The translations under genes and the position numbers were made by a program. From Burkholderiaceae bacterium (GTDB lineage Bacteria; Pseudomonadota; Gammaproteobacteria; Burkholderiales; Burkholderiaceae_D): DNA of 64,000 nucleotides. The notes beneath the pieces were generated by a model, which ran no database searches, had not been told where the DNA came from, and was given only the letters and a program-made list of their open reading frames with translations. Location: the NCBI GenBank assembly GCA_031291325.1, contig JARLJG010000042.1, forward strand, positions 62,001 through 126,000. Direction: 5' to 3'. This document shows, piece after piece, positions 35,806 to 44,857 of the stretch; the stretch's first letter is position 1; each line of letters starts with the position of its first letter.

Positions 35806-36975
35806 ATGATTACTTTTCAATTCAAACTACCAAGCCATCCCATGCAATCTTTACGACGTGGGGCCATCTTGCTCTGCTTCGGCGCAACCTGTTTGACTTC
35901 GACGGCGGAACCCAAGGGATTCCTCGAAACCATCCACAAGCACAAGACGCTGGCGTCGTCGGTGACCGACAACGGCGACTTGAATCCGTATGCGGTGATC
36001 GTGGCGCCGGTCGGCAGCGGCGCCATCGAAAAAGACGACGTGCTGATCGATAACTTCAACAATATCTCGAATCTGCAGGGCACCGGCACGACCATCGTCG
36101 ACTATCGTCCCGGCACCAAGGAGACCAAGTTGTTTGCCAAGGTGCCGCAGAACTTGAAGGATTGCCCCGGCGGAGTCGGCCTGACCACCGCAATGACGAT
36201 GTTGAAAAGCGGCTGGGTCATCGTCGGCAGCACCCCCAGCACCGACGGCACCACCAAGACCAAGGGTGACGGCTGCCTCCTGGTATTCGACTCCAACGGC
36301 CACCATGTCGCTACTTGGGCTGGCCCGACCATCAACGGGCCATGGGGCAATATGGCGACCATCGATCGCGGCGACAGCGCGACGCTGTTCATCAGCATGG
36401 CCGGTTTCGGCTTGAAGGGGCCGGACGTGGTGGACCCGGTCACGCATTATCCAGAGACGCTACGCCAGGCCACCGTGCTGCGCCTGGAAGTGACGATCCC
36501 GCCCGGCAAGCCGCCGCTGCTGCAAAGCCAGACCGTGGTTGCCGATGGCTTCGCGCAACGCGCCGACCGCGATAATTTTCTGTTCGGGCCGACCGGCTTG
36601 GCACTCGGTCCGGACGACACGCTGTACGTTACCGATGGGCTCGATAACGCAATCACCGCCATTTCCGAAGCCAGCACGCGCACTACCAGCGCAGGTATCG
36701 GCAGACTTGTGACCAAGGAAGGCTTGCTGGGCTGGCCGTTGGCGATGCTGATGACGCCGGACGGTCACCTGTTGGTATGCAACGGCAAAAACGGCCAGGC
36801 GGTCGAAGTCGATCCGATCGCCGGCAAACAGATTTACGCGCATTGGCTCGATTCCAACCAGGCGCAATCGCCGCCCGGCAATGGCGACCTGTTCGGCATT
36901 GCACTGACGCCGGATGGCAAAGGTATTTATTACGTTGAAGACGACGTCAACACTCTGGTATATGGTGCCCCATGA
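35806..36975 (+). CDS. Secreted NHL/SMP-30-like beta-propeller protein
   Basis: A 389-residue periplasmic protein. A signal peptide (GAILLCFGATCLTSTAEPKG) is followed by repeated propeller blades such as GPTGLALGPDDTLYVTDGLDNAI and LFGIALTPDGKGIYYVEDD. It resembles NHL-repeat or strictosidine-synthase-like propellers without a known enzyme site. Its stop overlaps the peroxidase gene by 4 nt and its start is 19 bp after the porin stop, so the three form one unit. The function is unknown. Confidence 0.78.
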   Translation: MITFQFKLPSHPMQSLRRGAILLCFGATCLTSTAEPKGFLETIHKHKTLASSVTDNGDLNPYAVIVAPVGSGAIEKDDVLIDNFNNISNLQGTGTTIVDYRPGTKETKLFAKVPQNLKDCPGGVGLTTAMTMLKSGWVIVGSTPSTDGTTKTKGDGCLLVFDSNGHHVATWAGPTINGPWGNMATIDRGDSATLFISMAGFGLKGPDVVDPVTHYPETLRQATVLRLEVTIPPGKPPLLQSQTVVADGFAQRADRDNFLFGPTGLALGPDDTLYVTDGLDNAITAISEASTRTTSAGIGRLVTKEGLLGWPLAMLMTPDGHLLVCNGKNGQAVEVDPIAGKQIYAHWLDSNQAQSPPGNGDLFGIALTPDGKGIYYVEDDVNTLVYGAP

Positions 36976-38249
36976 CAAACTCGCATGATCCCGTAAAGAA
37001 GCCGACGCGGCGGCACTTCCTGACCCGCGCTGCATTGGTCGCTGCGGCAACGCCGCTGGCTTCCAGTGCATTCGCCAAGCCGCAGCCGGCGGCAGCAGTG
37101 TCGCCACCGCAGATCGAACCGTTCTGGGGCAAGCATCAGGCTGGCATTGCCACCCCGATACAGCGCAGCACTTATTTCATGGCTTTCGATCTGCTCACAA
37201 CCAAGCGCGAGGAGGTGATCGCCTTGCTGCGCGCATGGACCGATGCGGCAGCCGTCATGACCGGCAGCCCGGCTCGCGAAGACGTGCATCCGAACCCGGA
37301 CAACGTGCCGGCTGACGCGGGCGACACGATCGGACTATCGACCGCGCGCCTGACCATGACCTTCGGCTTCGGCCCCGGCTTGTTCGAGAAAGATGGCGTC
37401 GACCGCTACGGCCTGGCGCAGCAGCGCCCGGCGGCGCTAGCCGATTTGCCGCGCTTTAACGGCGACCAATTGATCCCCGAGCGAACCGGCGGCGACCTGT
37501 CGGTGCAAGCCTGCGCCGACGATGCGCAAGTGGTCGAACATGCGCTGCGCCGCATGGTCGGGCTGGCCAATGGCATCGCTAAAATTCGTTGGGCGCAAAC
37601 CGGCTACACGGCTGCGACCAAGGCCGGGGAAACCGGGCGCAACCAGATGGGTTTTAAAGACGGCACCATGAATGTGGCAACCAATGACCCGGCCGCAATG
37701 AACCAGTTCGTCTGGGTCGGAGCGGAAGGACCGGCGTGGCTGCGCGATGGCAGCTATATGGTGATCCGGCCGATACGCATTGCGCTGGAACATTGGGATC
37801 GGATGAAGCTGGGTTTTCAGGAAGAAACCGTCGGACGCCACAAATATTCGGGCGCGCCGCTCGGCAAACAGCACGAGTTCGACACGCTCGACCTGGATGC
37901 GACCGACGCCGACGGCAATCCGCGCATCCCGGAAAATTCGCATGCGCGCCTGGCGGCGCCGGCCAGCAACGATGGCGCGCAAATCCTGCGCCGGGCGTTC
38001 GCCTACGATAACGGCGTCGCACAGATCGCCGAGCGCTGGCCGCCTTGGCGGCAAGCGATGACCTTCGACGCCGGGCTGCTATTCCAGTGCTATCAGCGCG
38101 ATCCCCGCACCGGGTTTATCAAGATGTTCGAGAAAATGGCCAAGTTCGATATGCTCAATCAGTTCACCACGCATGTCGGCAGTGGATTGTTTGCGATTCC
38201 GCCGGCTGCCAAAGCGGGGGAATATATCGGACAGCGATTATTCGGATAA
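36972..38249 (+). CDS. efeB: Dyp-type peroxidase / EfeB-like deferrochelatase
   Basis: A 425-residue Tat-exported haem protein. The Tat motif TRRHFLTRAALVAAATPLA lies in residues 12-30. The dye-decolorising peroxidase core shows GFKDGT (residues 227-232, the GxxDG motif), an EHWDRMKLGFQEETVGR segment and KYSGAPLG, all close to EfeB. EfeB proteins act on haem in the periplasm, as peroxidases and possibly iron-releasing enzymes. The operon has no efeU or efeO but does have a Fur-box-like promoter, which supports an iron role. Confidence 0.88.
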   Translation: MTNSHDPVKKPTRRHFLTRAALVAAATPLASSAFAKPQPAAAVSPPQIEPFWGKHQAGIATPIQRSTYFMAFDLLTTKREEVIALLRAWTDAAAVMTGSPAREDVHPNPDNVPADAGDTIGLSTARLTMTFGFGPGLFEKDGVDRYGLAQQRPAALADLPRFNGDQLIPERTGGDLSVQACADDAQVVEHALRRMVGLANGIAKIRWAQTGYTAATKAGETGRNQMGFKDGTMNVATNDPAAMNQFVWVGAEGPAWLRDGSYMVIRPIRIALEHWDRMKLGFQEETVGRHKYSGAPLGKQHEFDTLDLDATDADGNPRIPENSHARLAAPASNDGAQILRRAFAYDNGVAQIAERWPPWRQAMTFDAGLLFQCYQRDPRTGFIKMFEKMAKFDMLNQFTTHVGSGLFAIPPAAKAGEYIGQRLFG

Positions 38250-38286
38250 GAGAAGAGTGTTGCCCAGAATGCCGGCAGTGACAGGT

Positions 38287-38709
38287 TCACTGCTGGTCGT
38301 CTTGTTCCGTGGGCGTTTGCGCTGCGACTCTTGCCTGCTGTTTCTTGACGACCTGGATCACCGCGTGGCGGATGGTCTTCAATACCGTCACCGAATTGAA
38401 CGGTTTGACGATGAACCCATGCACGCCGTGCTGCAATGCTTGCTCGACGGTCGACGGCTCGATCTTTCCCGATACCAGGAACAGGATCGCTCGGGGCAAT
38501 CCCTCGCGCAGCGTGTCCAAAATCGCCATGCGGTCGTCTTCGAGACCGATGTCGACGCAGACCAATTGCGGTTGCAGCTTGATCATGCGCGCCAGTCCGG
38601 CCGGGCTGGTGTTGGAGTCGCCGACGACCTCATGGCCGCCGTCCGTCAGCACGGTATTCAACAGGCCGCGCGAAATGGCGCTGCCATCGATAGTTACCAC
38701 TTTTAACAT
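38287..38709 (-). CDS. Single-domain response regulator (CheY-like)
   Basis: A 140-residue receiver domain. The likely phospho-acceptor is Asp53 in LVCVDIGLED, a Ser occupies the Thr position in FLVSGK, and Lys102 lies in IVKPFNS. There is no output domain; the C-terminal tail is Gln/Lys-rich. Such proteins work by protein interaction, for example in chemotaxis or as phospho-transfer sinks. No histidine kinase is adjacent. Confidence 0.85.
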   Translation of the reverse strand: MLKVVTIDGSAISRGLLNTVLTDGGHEVVGDSNTSPAGLARMIKLQPQLVCVDIGLEDDRMAILDTLREGLPRAILFLVSGKIEPSTVEQALQHGVHGFIVKPFNSVTVLKTIRHAVIQVVKKQQARVAAQTPTEQDDQQ

Positions 38710-38953
38710 CGTCTCTGAGCCTGACTTGTTTGCAACGGGAATTTGGGCGGCTGTTACAAAAATAGCGGCCTGTAACTTGAATAATAATGTAAAACGACTA
38801 CGAAATACCGCAATAATATTGTTTTTTGGAAATTATCCGTTGTATTTCGGGAAATTAATGCGATAGAGAAACTGTTAAAACGTATATTTATGGATCACAC
38901 AATTCAGTGATGATGGTATATTATTATCTATCTTGACTTGTGGAAATTAAATC

Positions 38954-39766
38954 ATGCTTTTCAAAAAGATATTTTTCCTGGCAATACTCGTTTTGGCGGG
39001 ACGTCTTGCCTCCGCCCAGGAAATGATTCTTGCGGTCAACGAAGGCGTGACTTATCAGGATGGCGGGCCGATAAGCGAGCGCTACAAGCCATTGATCGAC
39101 TTGCTGGAAAAGGAGTTGAAACACCCGATCAAAGTACAGGCCGTCGACCATTACAGCGATTTTGAAGCAGGCCTCAATGCCGAGCGCTACGATTTGGTGT
39201 TTATTCATCCTGCCCAGATCGGTTTGCGTGCGGTCAAGAGCGGCAAATATATCGGACTTGCGACCGCCAGGGATTTCACCGACTATCACGCGCGGGTGAT
39301 GGTAAAAAAGGATTCTCAACTCAAGTCGATCGAAGACTTGCGCGGCAAGAAAATCGGCGTTCCCGCATTGGAATCGATCACCACCGTGATGTTCACTGCC
39401 AATCTTAACGAACTGGGATTTCGCAATCCAAGCGCGTTTTTCACCCCGACGCGCTATCAGGATGCCGTTCCGTTCATGGTGGAAAACGGCTTTGTCGATG
39501 CCGGCGTCACTGCGTCCGGCGCGGTCGTCAAGGATTGGGTCGCCAAGGGAGGGCGTGTGATCGCCGAGACCAAGCCGATTCCGATCAAGCAATTTCTCGC
39601 GTCCCGTAAATTGAGCCCGGATCAGCGCGAGCGCGTGCGCGCGCTGATGCTGAAATTAAGCGATACCGAGCAGGGTAAAGCGGCGCTAAAAGGAATCGAC
39701 ATGAAGGGCTTCGTCCCCTGGAACGACGAAGTCATGGCGGACGCTGCCAAACGATTAGGTCTCTAA
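38954..39766 (+). CDS. PhnD-like periplasmic phosphate/phosphonate-binding protein
   Basis: A 270-residue secreted protein. A signal peptide (IFFLAILVLAGRLASAQ) is followed by the PhnD/SsuA-type fold: IDLLEKELKHPIKVQAVDHYSDFEAGL, YDLVFIHPAQIGLRAV, DLRGKKIGVPALESITTVM. No permease or ATPase gene follows, so it is an orphan binding protein. Such orphans can serve a remote importer or act as the sensory subunit of a signalling system. It follows the response regulator divergently, which may be coincidence. Confidence 0.8.
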   Translation: MLFKKIFFLAILVLAGRLASAQEMILAVNEGVTYQDGGPISERYKPLIDLLEKELKHPIKVQAVDHYSDFEAGLNAERYDLVFIHPAQIGLRAVKSGKYIGLATARDFTDYHARVMVKKDSQLKSIEDLRGKKIGVPALESITTVMFTANLNELGFRNPSAFFTPTRYQDAVPFMVENGFVDAGVTASGAVVKDWVAKGGRVIAETKPIPIKQFLASRKLSPDQRERVRALMLKLSDTEQGKAALKGIDMKGFVPWNDEVMADAAKRLGL

Positions 39767-39829
39767 AGATGAGGTTGTTCAGACTTCTCTGTGTGGGGCT
39801 CGTTTTCATCCAGGTTTGGCAAAAAACAT

Positions 39830-39915
39830 CCCCGTCGTTCCCGCGAAGGCGGGAATCTATAGGGAGTTAAAGCGAGCCTACCCACTATGGATTCCCCCCG
39901 CCGCGGAAACGACGG
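39830..39915. repeat. Palindromic intergenic repeat (CCGTCGTTCCCGCG family)
   Basis: An outer inverted repeat, CCGTCGTTCCCGCG (39832-39845) and CGCGGAAACGACGG (39902-39915), matches at 13 of 14 positions and encloses GAAGGCGGGAATC and GATTCCCCCCGCC. Repeats of this kind are scattered in betaproteobacterial intergenic DNA. It lies between a stop and a terminator, and a shorter copy is at 44858. Confidence 0.7.
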
Positions 39916-39977
39916 AAGGTTGTATTGGGGCCGAATGACTTGCCCACAAAACTCAGATGGACCAAAGATGAAGGGCA

Positions 39978-40006
39978 GGGCGGATTTAGTGTAGTCCGCC
40001 CTTTTT
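39978..40006 (+). terminator. Intrinsic terminator for the plus-strand PhnD-like gene
   Basis: GGGCGGA (39978-39984) pairs with TCCGCCC (39995-40001), followed by TTTTT. It lies 212 bp after the PhnD-like stop and directly abuts the stop codon of the convergent ligase. Confidence 0.75.
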
Positions 40007-40007
40007 G

Positions 40008-41531
40008 TTACAACCCGAGTTTCGCGGCCAAGCCGATGCGTTGCAATTTCCCGGTTGCACCTTTCGGGATTTCATCCTTAAATAAAATCTTGCGCGGCAC
40101 CTTGAAATCGGCCAGCCGGATTGCCGCGAATTCGCGCAATTCCTTTTCGCTGGCAGTTGCGCCTTCGTGCAGCACGACCAGGGCGCCGACTTCCTCGCCC
40201 AGCTTTTCGTGCGGAATGCCGAAGGTGACGACCTGGTGCACTGCCGGGTGATCCATCAGGACTTCGTCGACTTCGCGCGGCGAGATCTTTTCTCCGCCCC
40301 GGCTGATGATTTCCTTCAAGCGCCCGGTGATGCTGAGATAACCGTCAGCGTCCAGCACGCCCTGGTCGCCGGTCCTGAACCAGCCGTCGCTGTAGGCTTC
40401 GGCATTGGCTTTCGGATTGTTTTCGTAGCCGGCAGTGACGTTGGGCCCGCGAATGACGATTTCGCCGGTTGCGCCGCGTTCGAGCAACTTCCCTTGTTCG
40501 TCCATGATCGCCACTTCCGGCCCGGCAGCCACGCCGACCGTGCCGGGGATGCGTTTGGCGGGCGGCAGCGGATTGCTGGCCATTTGGTGCGCGGCCTCGG
40601 TCATGCCATAGGCTTCGATCAACGGCGCGTTGAATGCCGCTTCCAGACCGCCGATGACTTGCGGCGGCATCGAGGACGAAGACGAACGCAGGAAGCGCAG
40701 CGGATTGGCGGCGATGACTTCGCTGTTGTGCGGCGCGCGCGACAGGATGGTTTGATGCATGGTCGGCACTGCGGTGTACCAGGTCGGTTTCGCTTCCGTC
40801 ATCCAGCCGAAGAATTTCAATGCATTGAAGCCGGGTGAGCAATAAATGCTGCTGCCCGCCGCCAACGGCGCCAGCAGGCCGGCAATCAGCCCATGGATAT
40901 GGAAGAGCGGCATGATGTTCAAACCGCAATCGGCCGCGCTCAGTTGCAGGTTGTCGCGCACGTTGCAGGCCGATGCGCAAACATTGATCTGCGACAGGGG
41001 CACGATCTTCGGACGCGAGGTGGTGCCCGAAGTATGCAGGATCAGCGCGATGTCTTCCGGCTTGGCCAGGCCGGGGAGTGCGGGTGCTGCGGCGCTGTGC
41101 GGCTTCGCTTGTTTCAGCGTGAAGGCGCCGGCCCCTTCTTCGGAGGGTTCCAATTCGAGAATCTGGATATTCAGTTTTTCGGCGACGGCAACTGCCGGCG
41201 ATGTGCTGCCTTTTTCCACCACCAGCGCTTTCGCCTGCAAATCCGATAGATAAAATTCGAATTCATCGGCGCGATAGACCGGATTCAGCGGCGCGGCAGT
41301 GGCGCCGGCGGCGATGCAGACAAATGCGGTTGCCATGTCTGGACCGTTCGGCAACACGATTGCCACCCGCTCCTGGCGACCGATGCCGAAACTATTGAGC
41401 GTTTCCACGGTTTTGTGCAAATTGGCGCGCAATGCGGCATAGCTCAAAGGCTTGGCGCCAGGGGCCTTGATTGCAATGGCGTCGGCGGCGCCGACGGACA
41501 GTAGATCAACGAGGTTGGAAAAGCGTTGCAT
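40008..41531 (-). CDS. Oxalyl-CoA-synthetase-like acyl-CoA ligase
   Basis: A 507-residue ANL ligase. The P-loop is LHTSGTTSRPKIVPL, followed by PLFHIHGLIAGLLAPLAAG, WYTAVPTMHQTIL, EAYGMTEAAHQMASNPLP, and the C-terminal GATGKLQR with the catalytic lysine. These segments are, from memory, strikingly like oxalate--CoA ligases of the AAE3/Pcs60 group (AAPLNPVYRADEFEFYLSD also matches). It would activate oxalate, released in the cell by the OxlT-type antiporter, to oxalyl-CoA. It is the last gene of a minus-strand operon after the PanE-like gene (38 bp apart). Short-chain acids are an alternative substrate. Confidence 0.82.
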   Translation of the reverse strand: MQRFSNLVDLLSVGAADAIAIKAPGAKPLSYAALRANLHKTVETLNSFGIGRQERVAIVLPNGPDMATAFVCIAAGATAAPLNPVYRADEFEFYLSDLQAKALVVEKGSTSPAVAVAEKLNIQILELEPSEEGAGAFTLKQAKPHSAAAPALPGLAKPEDIALILHTSGTTSRPKIVPLSQINVCASACNVRDNLQLSAADCGLNIMPLFHIHGLIAGLLAPLAAGSSIYCSPGFNALKFFGWMTEAKPTWYTAVPTMHQTILSRAPHNSEVIAANPLRFLRSSSSSMPPQVIGGLEAAFNAPLIEAYGMTEAAHQMASNPLPPAKRIPGTVGVAAGPEVAIMDEQGKLLERGATGEIVIRGPNVTAGYENNPKANAEAYSDGWFRTGDQGVLDADGYLSITGRLKEIISRGGEKISPREVDEVLMDHPAVHQVVTFGIPHEKLGEEVGALVVLHEGATASEKELREFAAIRLADFKVPRKILFKDEIPKGATGKLQRIGLAAKLGL

Positions 41532-41569
41532 GGTTGCCTTCTTCTATAGTTAAAAGATTCGTTATGAAC

Positions 41570-42586
41570 TTACGCACGGCTAGGCGATTGTATGCGCAGG
41601 CTGCCGGATTGTTCCTTCACCGTGCGCGCCAACAACGCGGCGAGCGCATACACGGCTTCGATATTCGGGGTCGGAGTGTCGGTGATCTGTCCCATTTCGA
41701 TCACGGTGCCGACCAGCGCTTCCAGCTCGATCGGGCGTCCGGCTTCGATGTCTTGCAACATCGAGGTCTTGTGCTTGCCGACCGCCGCCGCGCCGGCAAT
41801 GCGCTTGTCGAGCGTCACCTTGAAATTGACGCCGAGCTTTTCGCCGATCGCCTGTCCTTCGCGCATCATGCGGGCGACCAGTTCGCGGCTGGGGGCAAAC
41901 TCGCAAATATCGACCAGCGTCGCATGCGTCAAGGCGCTGATCGGATTGAAACTGAGATTGCCCCACAGCTTGATCCAGATCTCGGAGCGGATGTCGGACG
42001 CGATCGGCGCTTTGAATCCCGCTTCGCGCAGGATGTCGGCCAGCGCCTTGATTCTGGGGGTGCTGCTGCCGTCCAGTTCGCCCAGGGTAAACCGATTGCC
42101 CTCGATATGCTGGATGACGCCAGGGGCGACGATTTCGCATGCCGGGTAGATGATGCAGCCGATGACCCGTTCGACGTCGATATGCGAGGACACGATGCCG
42201 CCGGGATCGACGGCCTCCACCCGGCGTCCCTGGTATTGGCCGCCATGCTTATGAAAATACCACCAAGGCACGCCGTTTTGCGCAGTGACGACGATCGACT
42301 CCGGGCCGAGCAGGTTTGGTATTTCGGCGGCCACTGCCGCGACCTGATGCGCTTTCATGCCGAGTATGACAATATCCTGAACCGGCAAATCGGCGATGCG
42401 GTCGGTCGCATGCAGCTTTGCCACATGTTGGGTGCCGTCTTCCATCACCAGCTTCATGCCGTTTTCGCGCACCGCCTGCAAGTTGGCGCCGCGAATGACG
42501 ACACTGACTTCGTGTCCCATTTGCGCCAGCTTGACCGCCAGATAACCGCCGATGGCGCCAGCGCCGACCACACATATTTTCTTCAT
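41570..42586 (-). CDS. 2-dehydropantoate 2-reductase-like protein (PanE/ApbA family)
   Basis: A 338-residue ketopantoate-reductase-family enzyme. The N-terminal NADP-binding motif VGAGAIGGYLAVKLAQMGH, the conserved Lys in GMKAHQVA and the C-terminal helical domain (KLWGNLSFNPISALT) are all present. Being inside the oxalate-type operon and not near pan genes, it may reduce another 2-keto acid rather than ketopantoate. Its start overlaps the FAH-like stop by 4 nt, with GAGGAAAG upstream. Confidence 0.85.
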   Translation of the reverse strand: MKKICVVGAGAIGGYLAVKLAQMGHEVSVVIRGANLQAVRENGMKLVMEDGTQHVAKLHATDRIADLPVQDIVILGMKAHQVAAVAAEIPNLLGPESIVVTAQNGVPWWYFHKHGGQYQGRRVEAVDPGGIVSSHIDVERVIGCIIYPACEIVAPGVIQHIEGNRFTLGELDGSSTPRIKALADILREAGFKAPIASDIRSEIWIKLWGNLSFNPISALTHATLVDICEFAPSRELVARMMREGQAIGEKLGVNFKVTLDKRIAGAAAVGKHKTSMLQDIEAGRPIELEALVGTVIEMGQITDTPTPNIEAVYALAALLARTVKEQSGSLRIQSPSRA

Positions 42587-43134
42587 GTTCTTTCCTCGAA
42601 TCGATTTCGCAAGCCGTCGATGCCGTCAATTGTCACTTGCGCCACGTTCCCGCCACGCATTGGAGTCCATTGCACTAACGAGGCATCGCGATTGAGCAAT
42701 TCCAGCGCTGTCACATCGTTGACACATGTATAGCCGAAAATCCCGGAGATTGCTTCTACAGCATCGATATTACCGCAGGTTTGGCCGATGACAATGCCCG
42801 GTTCGCCCTCGCAGACGGCTTTTCCTTCGTGTCCGAACGGCCTTTTGGAAGCGCTGTCGTGCGGCAGATACGAATTGGACGCTTTGACGAAGTATAAAGC
42901 TTCGGCTGGAACGGTTTGCCCCAACCTTTTCGCCATGGCATGGGAATTGTTCCATAGACCGTTGAATTTCCATGCCTGTGCGTGCGGCAACGGGCGCACC
43001 GCATCGAGGGTCAGGCTTTGCTCAGTTGGCGCCGGATGTCCTGACATAGTGCCTCGGCAGACCTGGAGAATGCCGGCATCGATGGTGTCGAAGCGATTGC
43101 AATCGGCGTATTCAAGACGCAGCCAATGTTTCAT
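42583..43134 (-). pseudogene. FAH-family protein with internal in-frame deletion
   Basis: 183 residues against about 260-280 for the fumarylacetoacetate-hydrolase family. The N-terminal half reads normally (CEGEPGIVIGQTC, the metal-site motif, then YTCVNDVTALELLNRDASLVQWT). It then jumps directly to the family's C-terminal end (GGNVAQVTIDGIDGLRNRFE). The missing stretch, about 70-80 residues, normally holds the RAKGFD-type Lys and the loop closing the active site. The frame remains open and linked to panE by a 4-nt overlap, so the protein is probably made but inactive or altered. The start could also be 48 nt upstream. Confidence 0.65.
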
Positions 43135-43336
43135 ATGATTATGCGAGAATATTAGAAGGCTCTTTCGTGCACGATCGAGCAATTGTCAATAGAATGTGTT
43201 TTAATTGTAAAATAGTGTCAGGCAGGTTATTGTAGTTCAGTAAGATTCGTTATGCATCGCGTTATTCGTTTTAGAGTTGAATGCAGCAGAATCGTTTTGC
43301 TTTTCAGATTGAATTTTCTTAAAAGGAACTGATTGC

Positions 43337-44638
43337 ATGACAGCCGAAGTGACCTACAATTCAGTGACTGCCGAGGTGACCTCTATCTCGGATCATCCCG
43401 TTGGCGAAAAAGTTTCCCACTATCGTTGGGTGCAATTGCTGCTTGGTATCGTCTGCATGGCGATGATTGCCAATCTCCAGTACGGGTGGACCCTATTCGT
43501 CGATCCGATGGACCTGAAGTTCCATTGGGGCAGAAAAGCAATCCAGGTTGCTTTTTTCATTTTCGTTTTTGCCGAGACATGGCTGGTGCCGATCGAGGGC
43601 TATCTGGTAGACCGTTTCGGCCCCCGTCCGGTGGTGCTGGTGGGCGGCGCGTTGATCGGCATCGCTTGGTCCATGAACGCCTATGCCAGTTCGCTGACCG
43701 TCTTGTACGTCGCTGCGGCCTTGGGTGGGATCGGCGCCGGCGCAGTCTATGGCACCTGTGTCGGCAATGCGTTGAAATGGTTCCCTGATCGACGCGGTCT
43801 GGCGGCCGGGTTGACTGCCGCCGGGTTCGGCATGGGGTCGGCAGCGACCATCATTCCCATTTCGATGATAATCAAGTCCAGCGGCTACGAAGCGGCGTTC
43901 TTGTATTTCGGCATTGGCCAGGGATTGGTCATCTTGGCGCTTTCTTTTCTGTTAGCCGCTCCCCCGCGCGGCATGACGGCCGCGCATGCGCATGTGGTGC
44001 AGACCAAGGTCGATTTCACCTGGCAGCAAATGCTCCGCTCGCCGGTGTTTTGGGTCTTGTACCTGATGTTCGTGCTGATGGCGGCGGGCGGATTGGTGGC
44101 GACTGCGCAATTGGCGCCGATCGCAAAGGACTTCAAGATCGCCGATACGCCGGTGTCGCTGCTGGGATTGTCGCTTCCCGCACTCACTTTTGCGCTTTCG
44201 CTGGACCGCATTTTCAACGGCATCACGCGGCCTTTTTTCGGCTGGGTCTCGGATAACATCGGCCGCGAAAATACCATGTTCATCGCGTTTGCGTTGGAGG
44301 CTTTAGGAATCCTGGCGCTGAGCGCCTATGGCCACAGTCCGACCGCCTTCGTCCTTCTTTCCGGCATGGTGTTTTTCGCCTGGGGCGAGATTTACAGCCT
44401 GTTTCCATCGACCTGCGGCGACACCTTCGGCACGAAGTTCGCCACCACCAACGCCGGCTTGTTGTACACCGCCAAAGGCACTGCTTCGCTGTTGGTGCCG
44501 TTTTCCAGTTATGTGGTGGAGGCAACTGGCGGTTGGCGCGAAGTGTTTCTGATCGCCGCCGGCATGAATGCGCTGGCGGCCCTGATGGCGATTGTTCTGC
44601 TCAAGCCGATGCGCGCCAGGATGCGTAACCTGCGGTAG
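43337..44638 (+). CDS. OxlT-like oxalate:formate antiporter (MFS)
   Basis: A 433-residue major facilitator. Two regions match what I recall of the substrate-binding residues of OxlT: Arg in LDRIFNGITRPFFGW and Lys in LLYTAKGTASLLVP (Arg272 and Lys355 in Oxalobacter OxlT). Twelve hydrophobic segments are present and the start has AAGGAA upstream. OxlT exchanges external oxalate2- for formate-. With the divergent oxalyl-CoA-type ligase, this suggests oxalate uptake and activation. Formyl-CoA transferase and oxalyl-CoA decarboxylase genes are not in the window. Related MFS members may carry other dicarboxylates. Confidence 0.83.
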   Translation: MTAEVTYNSVTAEVTSISDHPVGEKVSHYRWVQLLLGIVCMAMIANLQYGWTLFVDPMDLKFHWGRKAIQVAFFIFVFAETWLVPIEGYLVDRFGPRPVVLVGGALIGIAWSMNAYASSLTVLYVAAALGGIGAGAVYGTCVGNALKWFPDRRGLAAGLTAAGFGMGSAATIIPISMIIKSSGYEAAFLYFGIGQGLVILALSFLLAAPPRGMTAAHAHVVQTKVDFTWQQMLRSPVFWVLYLMFVLMAAGGLVATAQLAPIAKDFKIADTPVSLLGLSLPALTFALSLDRIFNGITRPFFGWVSDNIGRENTMFIAFALEALGILALSAYGHSPTAFVLLSGMVFFAWGEIYSLFPSTCGDTFGTKFATTNAGLLYTAKGTASLLVPFSSYVVEATGGWREVFLIAAGMNALAALMAIVLLKPMRARMRNLR

Positions 44639-44700
44639 TGCTTGTCCGGCATTTTATCGCGGCAGCGCAAGTCTGTCGCCCCGACTATTGGAGCAGCCAG

Positions 44701-44824
44701 GGCAATCGCATGAAGGTTGCTTCTCTCTTTTCAATTTTCTCCTCCCGCAAAATTTGAAGAAAGCTATCCTCTCGCGCCAGCGGGCGAGGGGAGTCGTGCA
44801 GCAATCAACCTTCATGCGATTGCC
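44701..44824. repeat. Inverted-repeat element (19-bp arms)
   Basis: GGCAATCGCATGAAGGTTG (44701-44719) is matched exactly in reverse complement at 44806-44824, enclosing 86 bp with a second dyad CTCTCGCGCCAGCGGGCGAG. It lies after the antiporter gene, with no ORF inside. It is a non-autonomous repeat of unknown origin, or a large hairpin in the transcript of the antiporter. Confidence 0.65.
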
Positions 44825-44857
44825 AATCCTAAATTCAAAACTTAAATTCATAAAATT

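Noticed and set aside
38275-38293. Perfect 7-bp hairpin GCAGTGA/TCACTGC between convergent genes as a terminator
   Set aside because: There is no T-run on either side and it overlaps the stop codon of the response regulator.
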